From: Oncomelania hupensis
Lineage: Eukaryota > Mollusca > Gastropoda > Littorinimorpha > Pomatiopsidae
Direction: 5' to 3'
Assembly (NCBI GenBank): GCA_036898135.1
Contig: CM072516.1
Span: forward strand, 23,057,239-23,121,238
Length of the DNA: 64,000 bases
Shown here: positions 21,661 to 34,300 of the stretch, piece by piece
Numbering within the stretch: the stretch's first letter is position 1
Layout: the number at the start of each line of letters is the position of its first letter
Translations under genes and position numbers: made by a program
The notes under the pieces: generated by a model
What the model saw: only the letters and a program-made list of their open reading frames with translations
Database searches by the model: none
Told to the model about the DNA's origin: nothing

Positions 21661-21949
21661 CGCAAGGCCAAAATAGTTGTTTGCAGGTTGTTTCAAAGCT
21701 TCGAGAGTTTATGCTTATGATTCACATAGAACATTCAAATAGGTCTTGGTGTTAAGGCCATTGAGAAAACCTTGCTTTGATAGTTGCCTCACATTCAACA
21801 TTTCAGTGAATTTGTAGAACCTTGTGACTGTGGCATTTAAAAAAAAAAAAAAAAAAAGCTGAAAGGAGAACTGCTGTTTAAATGTCACACAGTATATCCC
21901 AGCCTATTATAAAATGTTCTGCCATATTCATGTATCCTATCCTATCCCG

Positions 21950-22150
21950 CTCCCTGTGGTGGTGCCAGGGGTTTCTGTATAAATAGAATCCCCACTTTCT
22001 GGAAATTTAGTACTTTAAATTCCCACTGTCGCTGTCTTTCTCTGGTTCATTCTCATTCCTACTGTTGGGTCAGCCTGGGAATATTGGACACTTTCTGCCA
22101 AATGGTCACTAGGGCTTCCTATGATATTATTATATAGCAGTGTAGATTTT
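21950..22150 (+). repeat. Repeat family A, partial copy
   Basis: It holds the diagnostic phrases GTTTCTGTATAAATAG, CCCCACTTTCTGGAAATTTAGT, CACTGTCGCTGTCTTTCTC and GGTCACTAGGGCTTCCTATG. No coding frame. The family is described in full at 22660. Confidence 0.75.
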
Positions 22151-22439
22151 AAAAAAAAATCAGTTTAGGTTTAAGGCTCACCGGACCCTATAAACAAGAA
22201 ATAAATAAAGGTTTAAATTTCAGACAATTGACAAACGCTAAACTCGACGCCGCAGTTAAATTTCCTGAAATTGCTGTCACATGCTCAGCTCTCAACAATT
22301 GTGCCTCCTCACGTCCTGTACACAGTGGAGGAAAACTTCCACAACAATCACTTTCATCATCAAATATAAAGATAATAATTATCTTGTAGATTTTTAGGAC
22401 AATTTAATTGTGCCGCTGAGTAGTACTGTGCGCGCTACC

Positions 22440-22615
22440 CTTTCTTAATCGTTCTTATTCAGTATTTTTCCAGCTCAAGATCTGCTCAAGGCACTGGTCG
22501 ATACAGGATATAGCTCGAGGTGCCCATGTGCAGCCTGTGGGCGCATTGTCTGACGTCCAGACAACTGAGCACATCCTGGGTGATGGGGTGTGGGGGAGAG
22601 GAGACATAATGCTTG
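22440..22615 (-). mobile_element. SINE fragment, 3' half, antisense
   Basis: Reverse-complemented, this matches the 3' half of the SINE at 56470-56925: GCTGCGGGTGGGCG-like segment, then GATCCTGTATC, CAGTGCCTTGAGCAG and the end GAGCTGGAAAA...AATAAGAACGATTAA. The tRNA-like head is missing. Confidence 0.7.
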
Positions 22616-22659
22616 CTGGGCCTATTTGTTTGGCCGGCACTTGCCCGTCTTGGAACCCC

Positions 22660-23235
22660 CGTTGGGGTGCCGGGGGTTTCAGTATAAATAGTATCCCCAC
22701 TTTCTGGAAATTTAGTGCTTTAAATTCCCACTGTCTCTGTCTTTCTCATTTGCTCTTTCTCATTCCTGCGCTTTTCTATCAATCTGCTATACTATCGTCT
22801 TCTTCGCTAGACCAGTCTCCTACCTTTTTTCTTGAAAACTCTTCCGGGACAAGACTCCTTGTTTGTGTATGAGGTCTGTTGGATCAGCTTGGGAATATTG
22901 GACGCTTTCTGCCAGGTGGTCACTAGGGCTTCCTATGATGTTATTATTTAGCAATGTAGGCATTTTATATGTATGTGTTTTGTTGATAATTTATAATGTT
23001 TGTATTCTATTTTGTTTTTGTAAACGGGGGTTCGATAAGTTGGGGTGAAGCCTCAGCCGTCCCCTGCGTGGGATGTCTTTATTGTAAAGTGACTGGCTGG
23101 TAGAGAGCTTTCGGTTTTACCACTAGGGTTGTTTCAGCAGATCTTTTATGCGGATCGGGGGTTGTCCAGGTCCTGATTTGGCTCGGAAGAGTCCGCTGGA
23201 CCTAAAGCAATAATAATGTAATGTAGTGTAATGTA
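22660..23235 (+). repeat. Repeat family A, near full-length copy (~575 bp)
   Basis: It runs from CCCCGTTGGGGTGCCGGGGG and GTTTCAGTATAAATAGTATCC, through CTTCCGGGACAAGACTCC and TATTGGACGCTTTCTGCC, to GTCCGCTGGACCTAAAGCAA and a (TAATG)n-like tail. Other copies: 21950, 23955, 24325, 24886, 39125 and 42240 on plus; 51580 and 62790 on minus. Copies end in a simple-repeat tail and are often 5'-truncated, which fits retrotransposition by target priming (a SINE or the 3' end of an unseen LINE). No protein is encoded. A TATAAATA lies near its start. Confidence 0.8.
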
Positions 23236-23954
23236 CCCGTCTTGGATGTGAGCATCAGGATCTTGTTAAGATCATATGATGAAATGCGCATGTGCACAGA
23301 ATAGACCTCAGTTTATACCTCATCAGGGTGTTCAGTATCGCTATCATCATAGCAAAAATAATTTTCTTCTGGCAGATACATAATAGATTTTTTTTTTTTA
23401 AAGTCGGTTTCTTGTCATTTTCATCTCAGTCTTCAATTGTTTCAGTTCTTTTTACCATTTGATCATGTACTGTATTAGGCTGTTAAAAACTGTACAAGTA
23501 TTCTGATGAGAGTGTGTTGACCAACAGTTGTTTTAAATTGACTGTTCTGTTTTCTGAAATTGCTTGTTGAACTTTAGTTTCTTGTTGTTGCACTTTTGTT
23601 GTTCACTGCTGAAGTTCATACATGTGGTGATGGATGCTATTTAATAATACTGTATTGTTTAAAGTGAGAGGCATTTCTCCATGAAGATGATAATATGTTT
23701 ATGATGTGACAAAACAAAGAAATTATTAAAGGTATGGGAACAAAAAACACTGTGTATTACTTATATTTATTCTCACCTTTTTTCTTTCAATTTGTAACAA
23801 GACAACGTTACAATGTTCAAAAACGGCTTTTGTTGTTAAAGGCATTTTTTCAAGCCCCAGAAGATTGGCTTATTTACAAACATCACTCAAGCCACAACCC
23901 ATAAACATACCTTTATGACATTGATTTACATGTACAGCTGATTATTTTTAACCT

Positions 23955-25283
23955 CCACCCCCATGAGGGTGCCGGGTGTTTCTGTATAAATAGTATTCCC
24001 ACTTTGTGGAAATTTAGTGCTTTAAATTCCCACTGTTGCTGTCTTTCTCACTGATTTGTTCTTTCTCATTCCTGCTCTGTTCTATTAATCTGCTATACTA
24101 TCTTCTTCTTCGCTAGACCAGTCATCTACCTTTTTTCTTGAAAACTCTTCCGGGACAAGACTCCTTATTTGTGTATGAGGTCTGTTGGATCAGCTTGGGA
24201 ATATTGGATGCTTGTTCTTTCTAGTTTCTACTCTGCTCCATCAATCTGCAATTTTCTTCGCTAGACTAGTCACATACCTTTATTCTTGAAAACTCTCCCA
24301 AAACTCCTCATTTGTGTATTGGGTCTGGGGTTTCAGTATAAATAGTATCCCCACTTTCTGGAAATTTAGTGCTTTAAATTCCCACTGTCGCTGTCTTTCT
24401 CATTTGTTCTTTCTCATTCCTGCTCTGTTCTATTAATCTGCTATACTATCTTCTTCTTCGCTAGACCAGTCATCTACCTTTTTTCTTGAAAACTCTTCCG
24501 GGACAAGACTCCTTATTTGTGTATGAGGTCTGTTGGATCAGCTTGGGAATATTGGACACTTTCTGCCAGGTGGTCACTAGGGCTTCCTATGATGTTATTA
24601 TTTAGCAATGTAGGCATTTTATATGTATGTGTTTTGTTGATAATTTATAATGATGTTTGTATTCTATTTTGTTTTTGTAAACGGGGGTTTCGATAAATTA
24701 GAGTACAGCCTCAGCGTCCCCTGCGTGGGATGTCTTTATTGTAAAGTGACTGGCTGGTGGAGAGTATTCAGTTTTACCACTAGGGTTGTTCCAGCAGATC
24801 TTTTATGCTGATCAGGGGTTGTCCGGTCCGGATTTGGCTCGGAAGAGTCCGCTGGACCTAAAGCAATAATCATGTAATGTAATTGGGTCTGTTGGGTCAG
24901 CTTGGGGATATTGGACGCTTTCTGCCAAATGGTCACACTCACTAGGGCTGTCTATGGTATTATTATTTAGCAATATAGGCATTTTGTATGTATGTGTTTT
25001 GTTAATATTTTATAATGATGTTTATATCCTATTTTGTTTTTGTAAACGGGGGTTCGATAAATTAGAATAAAGCCTCGGCATCCCCTGCATGGGATGCCTT
25101 TATTGTAAAGTGACTGGCTGGTGGCAATGTTAGCATTAGGGTTGTTTCAGCAGACCTTTTATATCTGTCAGGGGTGAGTCCTCTTTGAACCAAGTTGTGG
25201 TCCTGATTTGGCTCTGGTCCTGATTTGCTCGAAAGAGTCCGCTGGACCTAAAGCAATGACCATGTAATGTAGTGTAATGTATT
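23955..25283 (+). repeat. Repeat family A, three further copies head to tail
   Basis: Segments 23955-24325 (3'-incomplete), 24325-24885 (near full-length) and 24886-25283 (5'-truncated) follow each other directly and in the same orientation. The last begins exactly after the TAATGTAAT tail of the one before. Confidence 0.8.
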
Positions 25284-26236
25284 CAGTTAAAACGGCCAAG
25301 AAAAAATGGATTTAGCCTGTTCACAATGCCCTGCATGCATTTTCCTAAACAAAAGAACAATTAAAAATGACACCAACAACAACTATTTGTGCAAAAATAT
25401 ATTCAAAACAGGAATATAGGATAATGTAAATCTTTCCTTCAACAATTTCTTTTATAAAATAACAGAAGAAACCTTGTAACATCATGTTTGCATTTATGGT
25501 GCACTAAATACATTTTATATCCTAGCGGTCATTCATTTATTCCACCAAATCAGTAACACCACCGTCTCTACCCAAGATAAACGCAATATAATGAATTGAA
25601 TTGTCATTCAACAGTCACCACAACACTTCTTCACAACTGTTTCATTCATCTAAATCTTAGTAAAATAAATATAACACAGATCTGTATCCTTTAGGATTAA
25701 GGGACAGCTATGACAACAGCATACAACGTCAGACAGCATTATACATCTGACAGAAACATGACTCAAAACATGTCAAAGTAATATGCTACTTTAACATATC
25801 TTTTCATTCTGTTTTAGTACAAATTTCATCCTAAAGTATGGAAACATCATGACTGAAATAAAACATGTCAGCATGATATGTTTTAACATACTGTCATCGT
25901 TTTATTTAAAAAAAAAAAAAACATTATTCTAACAAATAACACTTGTGTTTTTAAAAGTTAACTTGCAAATATACATAAGGGTATGCTATCTGCAAACAAA
26001 AGTCTGTAATATGTTGAATAAACAGTTTGCTGCACACAGCATTTCATGCTGTTAAAATCAAAACTGTTTGAAATTCCAACTAAAACCGTCTGAAGTTCAG
26101 ACATTGAAATTGTAAAAACATGAACTAGTTTATATGTGCATGTATGTGAACTCATATTTTGATATGAATCTGATGATCACAGATACGCAAAAATGTTCAT
26201 TGTAACCAAAAAACCTGTGACAGTCCTGAAAACCAT
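25284..26236. other. IFT52 3' flank, no feature recognised
   Basis: AT-rich DNA between the repeat pile and the IFT52 stop codon. The right part, read leftward from 26236, should contain the IFT52 3' UTR. I saw no conserved coding sequence. Confidence 0.4.
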
Positions 26237-28254
26237 TCAGTGCATTCTATCACCACCAAAATGAACACCACCATCATTTTCACCAAAGTCTCGGTCCTGA
26301 AACACAGACACAAATGGCACATTATGATCAAATCCAGCAACATAACCACCACCACCACCACAACCACCTAAAACACATACTGCAGCCCCCAAATAATACT
26401 GCTGTAACTCAAACATATTTATGAACGAGTAATGGTTAGTCTTTCCAGGTGGCAATATAAGCTCAACGTTTGAGAAAACACTTGCTCTGATCAAGTCACT
26501 TGCATATGGGTTTGCTCAACTGAGCTTACTGCTCAACTTATTTCATTAATCTACTAGAAATTTTAATCAGACGCCTACTAGATAGTAATGCTAATAGGTA
26601 AACTAAATCAAGATGCTTCAGTGTAAATTCCATGGTATCAGTGAAAACAACAGTGCATAACAAAAATGAACAAATGATATCTGTATGTCAGATTTGTTGG
26701 GTGTCAAATTGTAACCAATGCCTATGTGAGCAGACGATGCAATCACACAAAACTGTGAGATCAAGACCCTATGTGTTAGTATTCATCATCACCAGCTATT
26801 GCACACATTTCAACATTCATTACCATTCACAGCCAAACCCCAAAATAAATAAACCATGTAAACCACTGCAAACATATTACTTTTTTTTTTTTTACCACTT
26901 GAAGTTGTAAATTCACTGAAAAAAATTATCAAACAGATCAAGTATTTTCTACACTTCTTTTCACCACAAAACAAAACTAGTCAGACTGACAATGTTTGGA
27001 CTTTGGATAATAATTATTTGTAACAGTTTACTGTTTAGAAAACAGAAACTCAGTCGGGTATAACAAGCAATATTCATGACTTTTGACTTTTACTACATAG
27101 CTACTTTTTAATGCATTCTAAGCATAACATTGCTGTGTGATAAATTAAAGCAATATCATGTTTGTCAAATGAGACTTTTGTTCTTGTATCAATTTTATTC
27201 ATCAGATTAACTGAAGATTTGTCCTAAGATTGCAAACTCCAAACAAGTAAATCATCATAAAGCCCCCAACACAAAAAAATATGTGTGTTTACAGTATCCT
27301 GACCGACCCTAATTTTTTTGGCCCAACCCTAAACATTTTCTGGAATCGTCTGGAAAAAATTTGAAAAAAGTCAAACAAATCGCACCCAAAGTGGAAATAA
27401 ATTTTTTTTTTTAAAATAAAGACGATTTACCGGCCCGTTTTTTTTCCCTATGTTACTATAAACAGACTTTTGTGTGTGTGTGCTTAACTGAAGCAGAAAA
27501 AAAAGTTGGTTATCAAGGCACAAAATGTAAATTTTCTCAAAAACTAAAAACTAGCGCTGCTGGACTTAATTTAGTTTGCCTCACACATCAGAGCAGTACA
27601 ATTTGTTTTGAGAACAGCCTGATTATTACTAATGAAACTTTTTCTCGTGTTCTTTATAAACAGGAAAAAACAACACACAGCACCAATTGATTATAAAATA
27701 TTTTGGAAGTAAAAATCCCCTCTTTTGATCTTTAGGTACTGTTCTATTTAACAAAGAAGAGCTCACAAACCTGGTTGAGCTTCTTGAACTCAACAATCTG
27801 AGTGAAAATATGTTCCAGAATGTGTTTGGCCGTACGGCTGTCCTGAGGCAGATTGTGTGTAACGCCCAGAATCTCGCCGCACTCGCGAACGTAGTACTCC
27901 AAGTCATCATCAGAACCTGGAAAATATCAATACCAAAAAGGTTAGCATCCATGGTATATTTTAAAATCTAAAAAATATGAAAACACCTAAATGGGTTGAA
28001 ATATTAGATAATTAGTTTTAACATAATCAGCATCAAATATGACACAGCTTCAAGCCATATTAAATATTCCAATATAAGTGTGAAAATAAGACTTTCCATG
28101 CTAGAGGTGTGGGGGGGGGGTGGGGGGGGGGGGGGGGGGGGGGGGGTGGGGGTGGGTGGGGGGGGGGTGGGGGGGGGGGGGTGGGAGGGGGGGGGGGGGG
28201 GGGGGTGGGGGGGGGGGGGGGGGAGGGGGGGGGGGGGGGGGGGGGTGGGTGGGG

Positions 28255-28301
<47 letters not shown>

Positions 28302-31300
28302 GGGGGGGGGGGGGGGGGGGGGGGGGAAGATCCAACCAAGCCACACAGAAAAGATAAACCTGTGTATTATACAATACATCAGGGCACTAAAAACAACCAA
28401 TACTCACATTTATTAGTGATTTGAGCTACTCTGACTTTCTCTGAGGAGAACTGCTCATCAAGGTCAAATAACTCTAGTGACGGTGGTGGCATCTCTCGGA
28501 ACGAAGGGGGAAACACCTGTCAACACAAAAAAGATGAATAGGAACAAATCAGAAAAGATTATATAGTTGGCTGACCAAAGATACAGTAGATGTCCTACTT
28601 CCTATAAAGACGAAAAAGAAAATAATTCCTTCTTTCAATACACACGCTAAACTAAACTAAACACATTTCCCATGGAATAACCATCTTCTAGCCTAGTTTC
28701 AACACACTTACCAGTAAAAAGAACAAGCTAATAGGCTACACACAAATGCAATCTCCACAACAGTATTTTCAGTCACTGTCTTTTATCCTGACCATGGGTT
28801 CATTTTCATTCATAGAAAAACTGTAATTGTTAAAGGGAGATAACAGACTTACTGCAGGCTGCAATGGAGGCAGTGGTGTCTCGAACTGTGGTGTGATGAG
28901 CGTCAACGGTTCATGTTTGACACTTAATTGCTCAAATGCTCTGAAAATGAGAAACATTCTAATTTAGCAATGAAACCGACTTTAAAAAAAAAATAGAAAT
29001 GCTAAAGCAGAATTTCCAATAAATGAACTTTTCCGTTATCAGATAGCACTGTTATTAATTATTCTGGTACATAATGTATTACTTCTCTGTTAATTAACAT
29101 CCACTTTCAATTACATTTAAAACCCCAAATTTACGTCAACATAAACAACGAGTCCAAAGCAAATAATAAGGACACAATGTGGCACATATAGAACACTGCA
29201 TCAAGACCTCATATCAGCTGTTGGAGGGCAACCTTCAGTAACAAATTACTGATCTTCCTTGATAAACTTTGTAACAAGACTTGTATCCTGTTGAAGGACT
29301 TAAACGCAGTAATAAATATTCTTTACTTTAACACTTTATTTCAATATTCTTTACTTGATAGACTTTGAGACAAGACTTGTGTCCAGCTTGAACAGAGAGT
29401 TATCAAACAGAGTGGTGATGTCTCGTGGAATGTCATCACTCTCCTGAAGACATGTCTTGAGCTGTTCTGACAGGCGCGCTACATCAGGCAGCTGATTGTA
29501 GTCAGAGATCTAAATGGAATAAAAAATAATCACAGGATTATTGTAGTCAGAGATCTAAATGGAATAAAAAATAATCACAGGATTATTTTTGTTTTTTTTT
29601 AAATTGCGCTATGGGACACAGAAATCTCAAATAATCACATGATTTTTCAAAATCAGTTTGTTGTTGAAATATTAAAATACAGTTTTCACAAGGGGACACA
29701 AAGAGATGTATCAAAACTTGATATGACTCAAAAAATTTAATGAAGCTGTCAAACGTCATTATTTTCATAACAAACAGTGAGAAAAGAGGTTAACATATGT
29801 AAAAACAAACACACACGCCACACATGCAAATATGTAAGTTCGCAACTCACCTCTGGATCTTCAGCATCAATTACGTTAAGCTTGAGCTCATCTGTGGTCA
29901 AGAATTTTATCAAGACATCCTGCAATAGACGGCAAACAAAGACTTTGGAAGAGAAGTTAGTCAAACTAATCCAGTACATTGCTTGCATACTGTCTTCTGA
30001 TCACCATGATCATGTTTTAGCTCAGTGATGATAAGTCCCATTCTATTGTAAGTAGCTGAACAATTTGTTAGAAGCTATTTTGTCAATGCAAGGGAAGTGA
30101 CCACTTTATATGTTTGCATGGGACGAATGCAGTTTCATCCTTTATTTGATTACATTATTTATTCATTGCACTTAAAGGTTTTGTTTATTTCCATGGACAC
30201 TTGTCTTTGGATTCTGAGTTGAAAAAGTAGTGTGTGGACTGCAAATACATCAGCATGATTGTAATGTACACTGATTTGAACGGCCAGAGTGTCGAGGGTG
30301 ACAAACGCAAAATTGGTCAGTACAAGTAAATTAAAAGATTTCATATAAGAACAAAAATCATTCAAAGAAAGATAAACCACCTACCAAGATTTTTGAGTTC
30401 TCTTCTTTATCCAAGTACTGGTCGCTAAACATGTGTGTGGAACCGAGAACAACCAGTTTGCCTTTGTTGACTTTGTGTGTGAACATGGCACATACTGGCC
30501 GGTTCAGGGGAAAACTGACACTGCCAGTTGACAAAACGGCAGCTGCTGGTTTCATCACATTCAAGGTAGCACCGAACGGGTACAGGAATGACAGTGCCCT
30601 GGAAAAATGCACCACATCTTTACTTAAAGGCAAATATAAACATGAAACTAGAAGGGCAAAGTCCATATGACTCACATGTTTCTTATGGAACTCACAATAT
30701 TTAACAGGAAAACCTCTCCTTCCTCCCCCTCTCCCCCCCCTCCCCCCAAAGGCCAGTGACAGTCTGCATTAAATACTGTACCAGTAACTTTTTTTTTTAA
30801 CTTCGTGTGTTTGTGTGTGTAGGTGGGTGTCATTGTTAGGGGTTAGAATGTAGGATGCATGACTGTTATAATTTGATAAGCTACATTCATGTTGCGTACA
30901 ACTTTTCTGTTGTTTGTGGTGTGGTGTTTTAATCTGTTACACTCCGTTTGATGTTGGTGTTTTCTATCAGTATTTGATTCAGCCCCGATGCTTGGATCCC
31001 TGATAGGTGTGTAACTCAGATTCGTTTATCCACGCAGCCTGCTCACTCAGCAACAAGACACGGAGTCGACGTATGAAGTTTTCCACTTTTATTCAGCACA
31101 CATCAACAACTGCATACAATCGCTCAATCGCTTTTTCACTCTCAAATTTTACTTTCCAACTCACTATCATCAACAACCTTTTTTTAACAGTGCGGCGCTT
31201 ATATAGTCTCTACATACTCGGGAACAAACGAGAATAATCCTACATGAAACACCACAACCAATCAAAATTAATTTCATCATCACGTGACTCACGTCATACA

Positions 31301-34300
31301 ACCTCATTTGGAATGGAAGCTTCCATGGTAACCAACAGAACAATCCATACGCTTCGATCGATAGTAAACAACCATTTCTCGAAAATTCTCAAATAATATC
31401 GAGCAAATAAAAACACCAACGGTACACAAAGCCTCTACTAATAACAATGCAAAATCAAATCAAAGATAAATAAACTCCATTATTGAATACTTTGCAAAAC
31501 GAAACGATTAGATCTATCGTGCGCGTTTCAGACATACTTTTCGTTCGCGTTTCAACGTAACATAATCCCTGAAGTCTTTTGTGTCTTATTGCTTTTGTGG
31601 CATTTAAGTTCATGAAGTGTATGCCGCACACACATTTCCTTGTGTTTTTATAGGGACAATAAAGATTCTGATTCTGATAAAAGAAAAATAAGAAGAAATT
31701 TTGGCATTAAATTGCAAATATTGACTTTGATCTTTCTATGCTCTTGACCTTGAGATGAACACCGCTGGCTCCAAATACATTCATGTTCTATCAAATAAAG
31801 TACTGCAACAGTTGTAAAATGCCAAAAAATAAACACTGACCTTGGGATGATCTTAACTTTTAGTAACTTGACATTACCTTGACCCTCTCTCATACATAAC
31901 TGATCAAAAAACTCAATGTTGTATGCTATGGGTTAAATAAACAGCCATTCTACTGTATGATGACCTATTTTTTATGTTTTAAATTTTGCAAGTCATCAAA
32001 TGACCTTGACCTTCAAGATCAATGCAAAAACGGAACATATATGAAAGATCAATCTATCATCTCTGGACTTCATATCTCTCATAGTTTAGAGTCAAGGTCA
32101 CTTCAAAGTACCTATACAAACCGACTTTGGACAGCTCCAGTGACCTTGACCGTGGAGTGAGATTGACCAAATTTGGGCAGTATGTGTGTCTCATTGATAT
32201 TTATGATGCATCACATAATCATAAGTTGAATATTAATAACCTAGAAAAAAAAAGGTGAAATATTGTGAAAATTTTTCATTTTTAAAAACTAACATTTGAT
32301 GACCCTGTGACCTTGACCTTGACGTGAAGTCGTTCATTCACTGATTATATATGAGGTCTCATGGGTATATACCATCTTACCAAGTTTGTTTGTGATAGTT
32401 GAAATAGGTTTTGAGTACTTAGTCCCTTTAAAGGTTTTGCTCAGACAGATGGCGGACGGTGGACAGACAGACGGACAGATGGACTTTATTCTATGTCATT
32501 TTTGGACTATTTAGGTGCCCTATTTGCAAAATATATATGAATTTTTTTTTTTGGGGGGGGGGGAGGGGGGAATGGGAGGGGTTGAGTAAATAGACTCACG
32601 TTGCTATGCATGTGAGTCAATAAAAGCTGAAAGTTTTAAGAAAGAGAAAAGAAATGTTTGAAAGCTTAGTAGAATTCATGTAATGTTTGTAAATGAAATA
32701 AGGCACTGGAAAATAAATTTCTTCAAGAGAATGTTTGTGCTAAAAATCTGTTTTCCTTTCCTAAACAAGCCATTACTTCAGTACTTTAGTTTAACATAAT
32801 AAAAACAATGCCAGCCACTGTCACTGAGAACAAAGGTTTCATCATGTACCTCTTGGCCTCCTCTGTTCATCATTTATCCCCCATCCCTACACACAACAAA
32901 ATGAAAATAAACGAAAAAAAAATTCTTGATAGAAAGAATATACATTGAAAGAAACTGAAAGAACTGAAAATAATTACTGATAAAAGAGATATGTATTTTT
33001 TTGTCATACAACAGATCACAGCACAGGAAAGTGACGACTTTTGCCTATACACAAAGGAAAAATGTTGTAGGGACTTACTGTGCATTGTTGCCCTCCTCAT
33101 CTCCACCAAAGGCCAAAGTCTTGCCTGCTGCTTGGGCCACAGCTCTGCAAAAAGAAAATATCATTGACCAATGCAATAAAATTGCACATGATCATCATTT
33201 CTTATAATCACAAACTACTCTTTTATAGTGTGCAGGATAACAACAACAACAAAAAACAACACATTTCATCATAACAGACTTGAAATAAAAGTAAATCATT
33301 CCTTTTAGTACGCAGAGTAAAAATAAAGTGTAAAACTTTAAAAAAATTATCATCGTCATACACTTATTTGTGTGACTTTTTCTTTCATTTATAAGTTGGG
33401 TAGTTACAATAACATGGCAGTAAAATGCTACCAACCTGTTCAGAACACCATTGGTAACCAGCGCTTCCTTTGGATGAAAATATTTGTAGTAAGAATTGCG
33501 TACAACAGCATCTGCAAATAATACAGTAAATCAAATTTTTGTGTCTAAATTAATGTCAAATGCAATAATGATCCGTTAGTAGAAAATACTTCTAAAATGT
33601 GTAAAACATTTGTACTAATGGATGGTTCTGTTCTTAGAACTACAAATGTTACTTACTGCCACAGCACAATAGCATGACTTAACATAATAAATATTGGATT
33701 ACATACTAACATTTATATTTAAGGGACATTTTATATAATGGAAAATCTGATTGATGCTCTTGCAGATCATGAAGGCACAGTCAGCATAGGGGGTAGAGCT
33801 ATCTCCAATCTTCGTTTTGTGGATGACATTGATGGATTGGCTGGAGAGGAACAAGAACTTGAACAGCTGGTACAGAGGCTTGACACCACCTCCAGAGCTT
33901 AGGGAATGGAAATAAGTGCAGAGAAGACCAAAATGATGACCAACAACACCAATGGCATCAACACAGACATAAAAGTCCAAGGCCAATCCCTCAACACAGT
34001 GCATAGCTTCAAATATTTAGGAGCCATTGTATCAGACAATGGGTCCCGACAGGAAGTCCTCTCCAGGATCGCACAAACAACTGCTGCCCTGACAAGGTTG
34101 AAGCCCATTTGGAAAGACAGGACCATCAGTCTACATTCCAAAGTAAGACTGCTGCGCTCCCTTGTCATCTCCATCTTCCTATATGCTTGGGAAGCATGGA
34201 CCCTCACAGCAGATCTCCAACGAAGAATACAAAGCATGGAGATGAGGTGCTACAGAAGACTTCTGGGCATTTCCTATACCCAACACATCACCAACGACGA

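Noticed and set aside
22528..22872. 114-codon plus-strand frame
   Set aside because: It spans the antisense SINE half and repeat family A; no protein similarity.
28004..28424. Long frames of Pro on one strand and Gly/Trp on the other
   Set aside because: They are translations of a poly-G tract inside an IFT52 intron and have no independent support.
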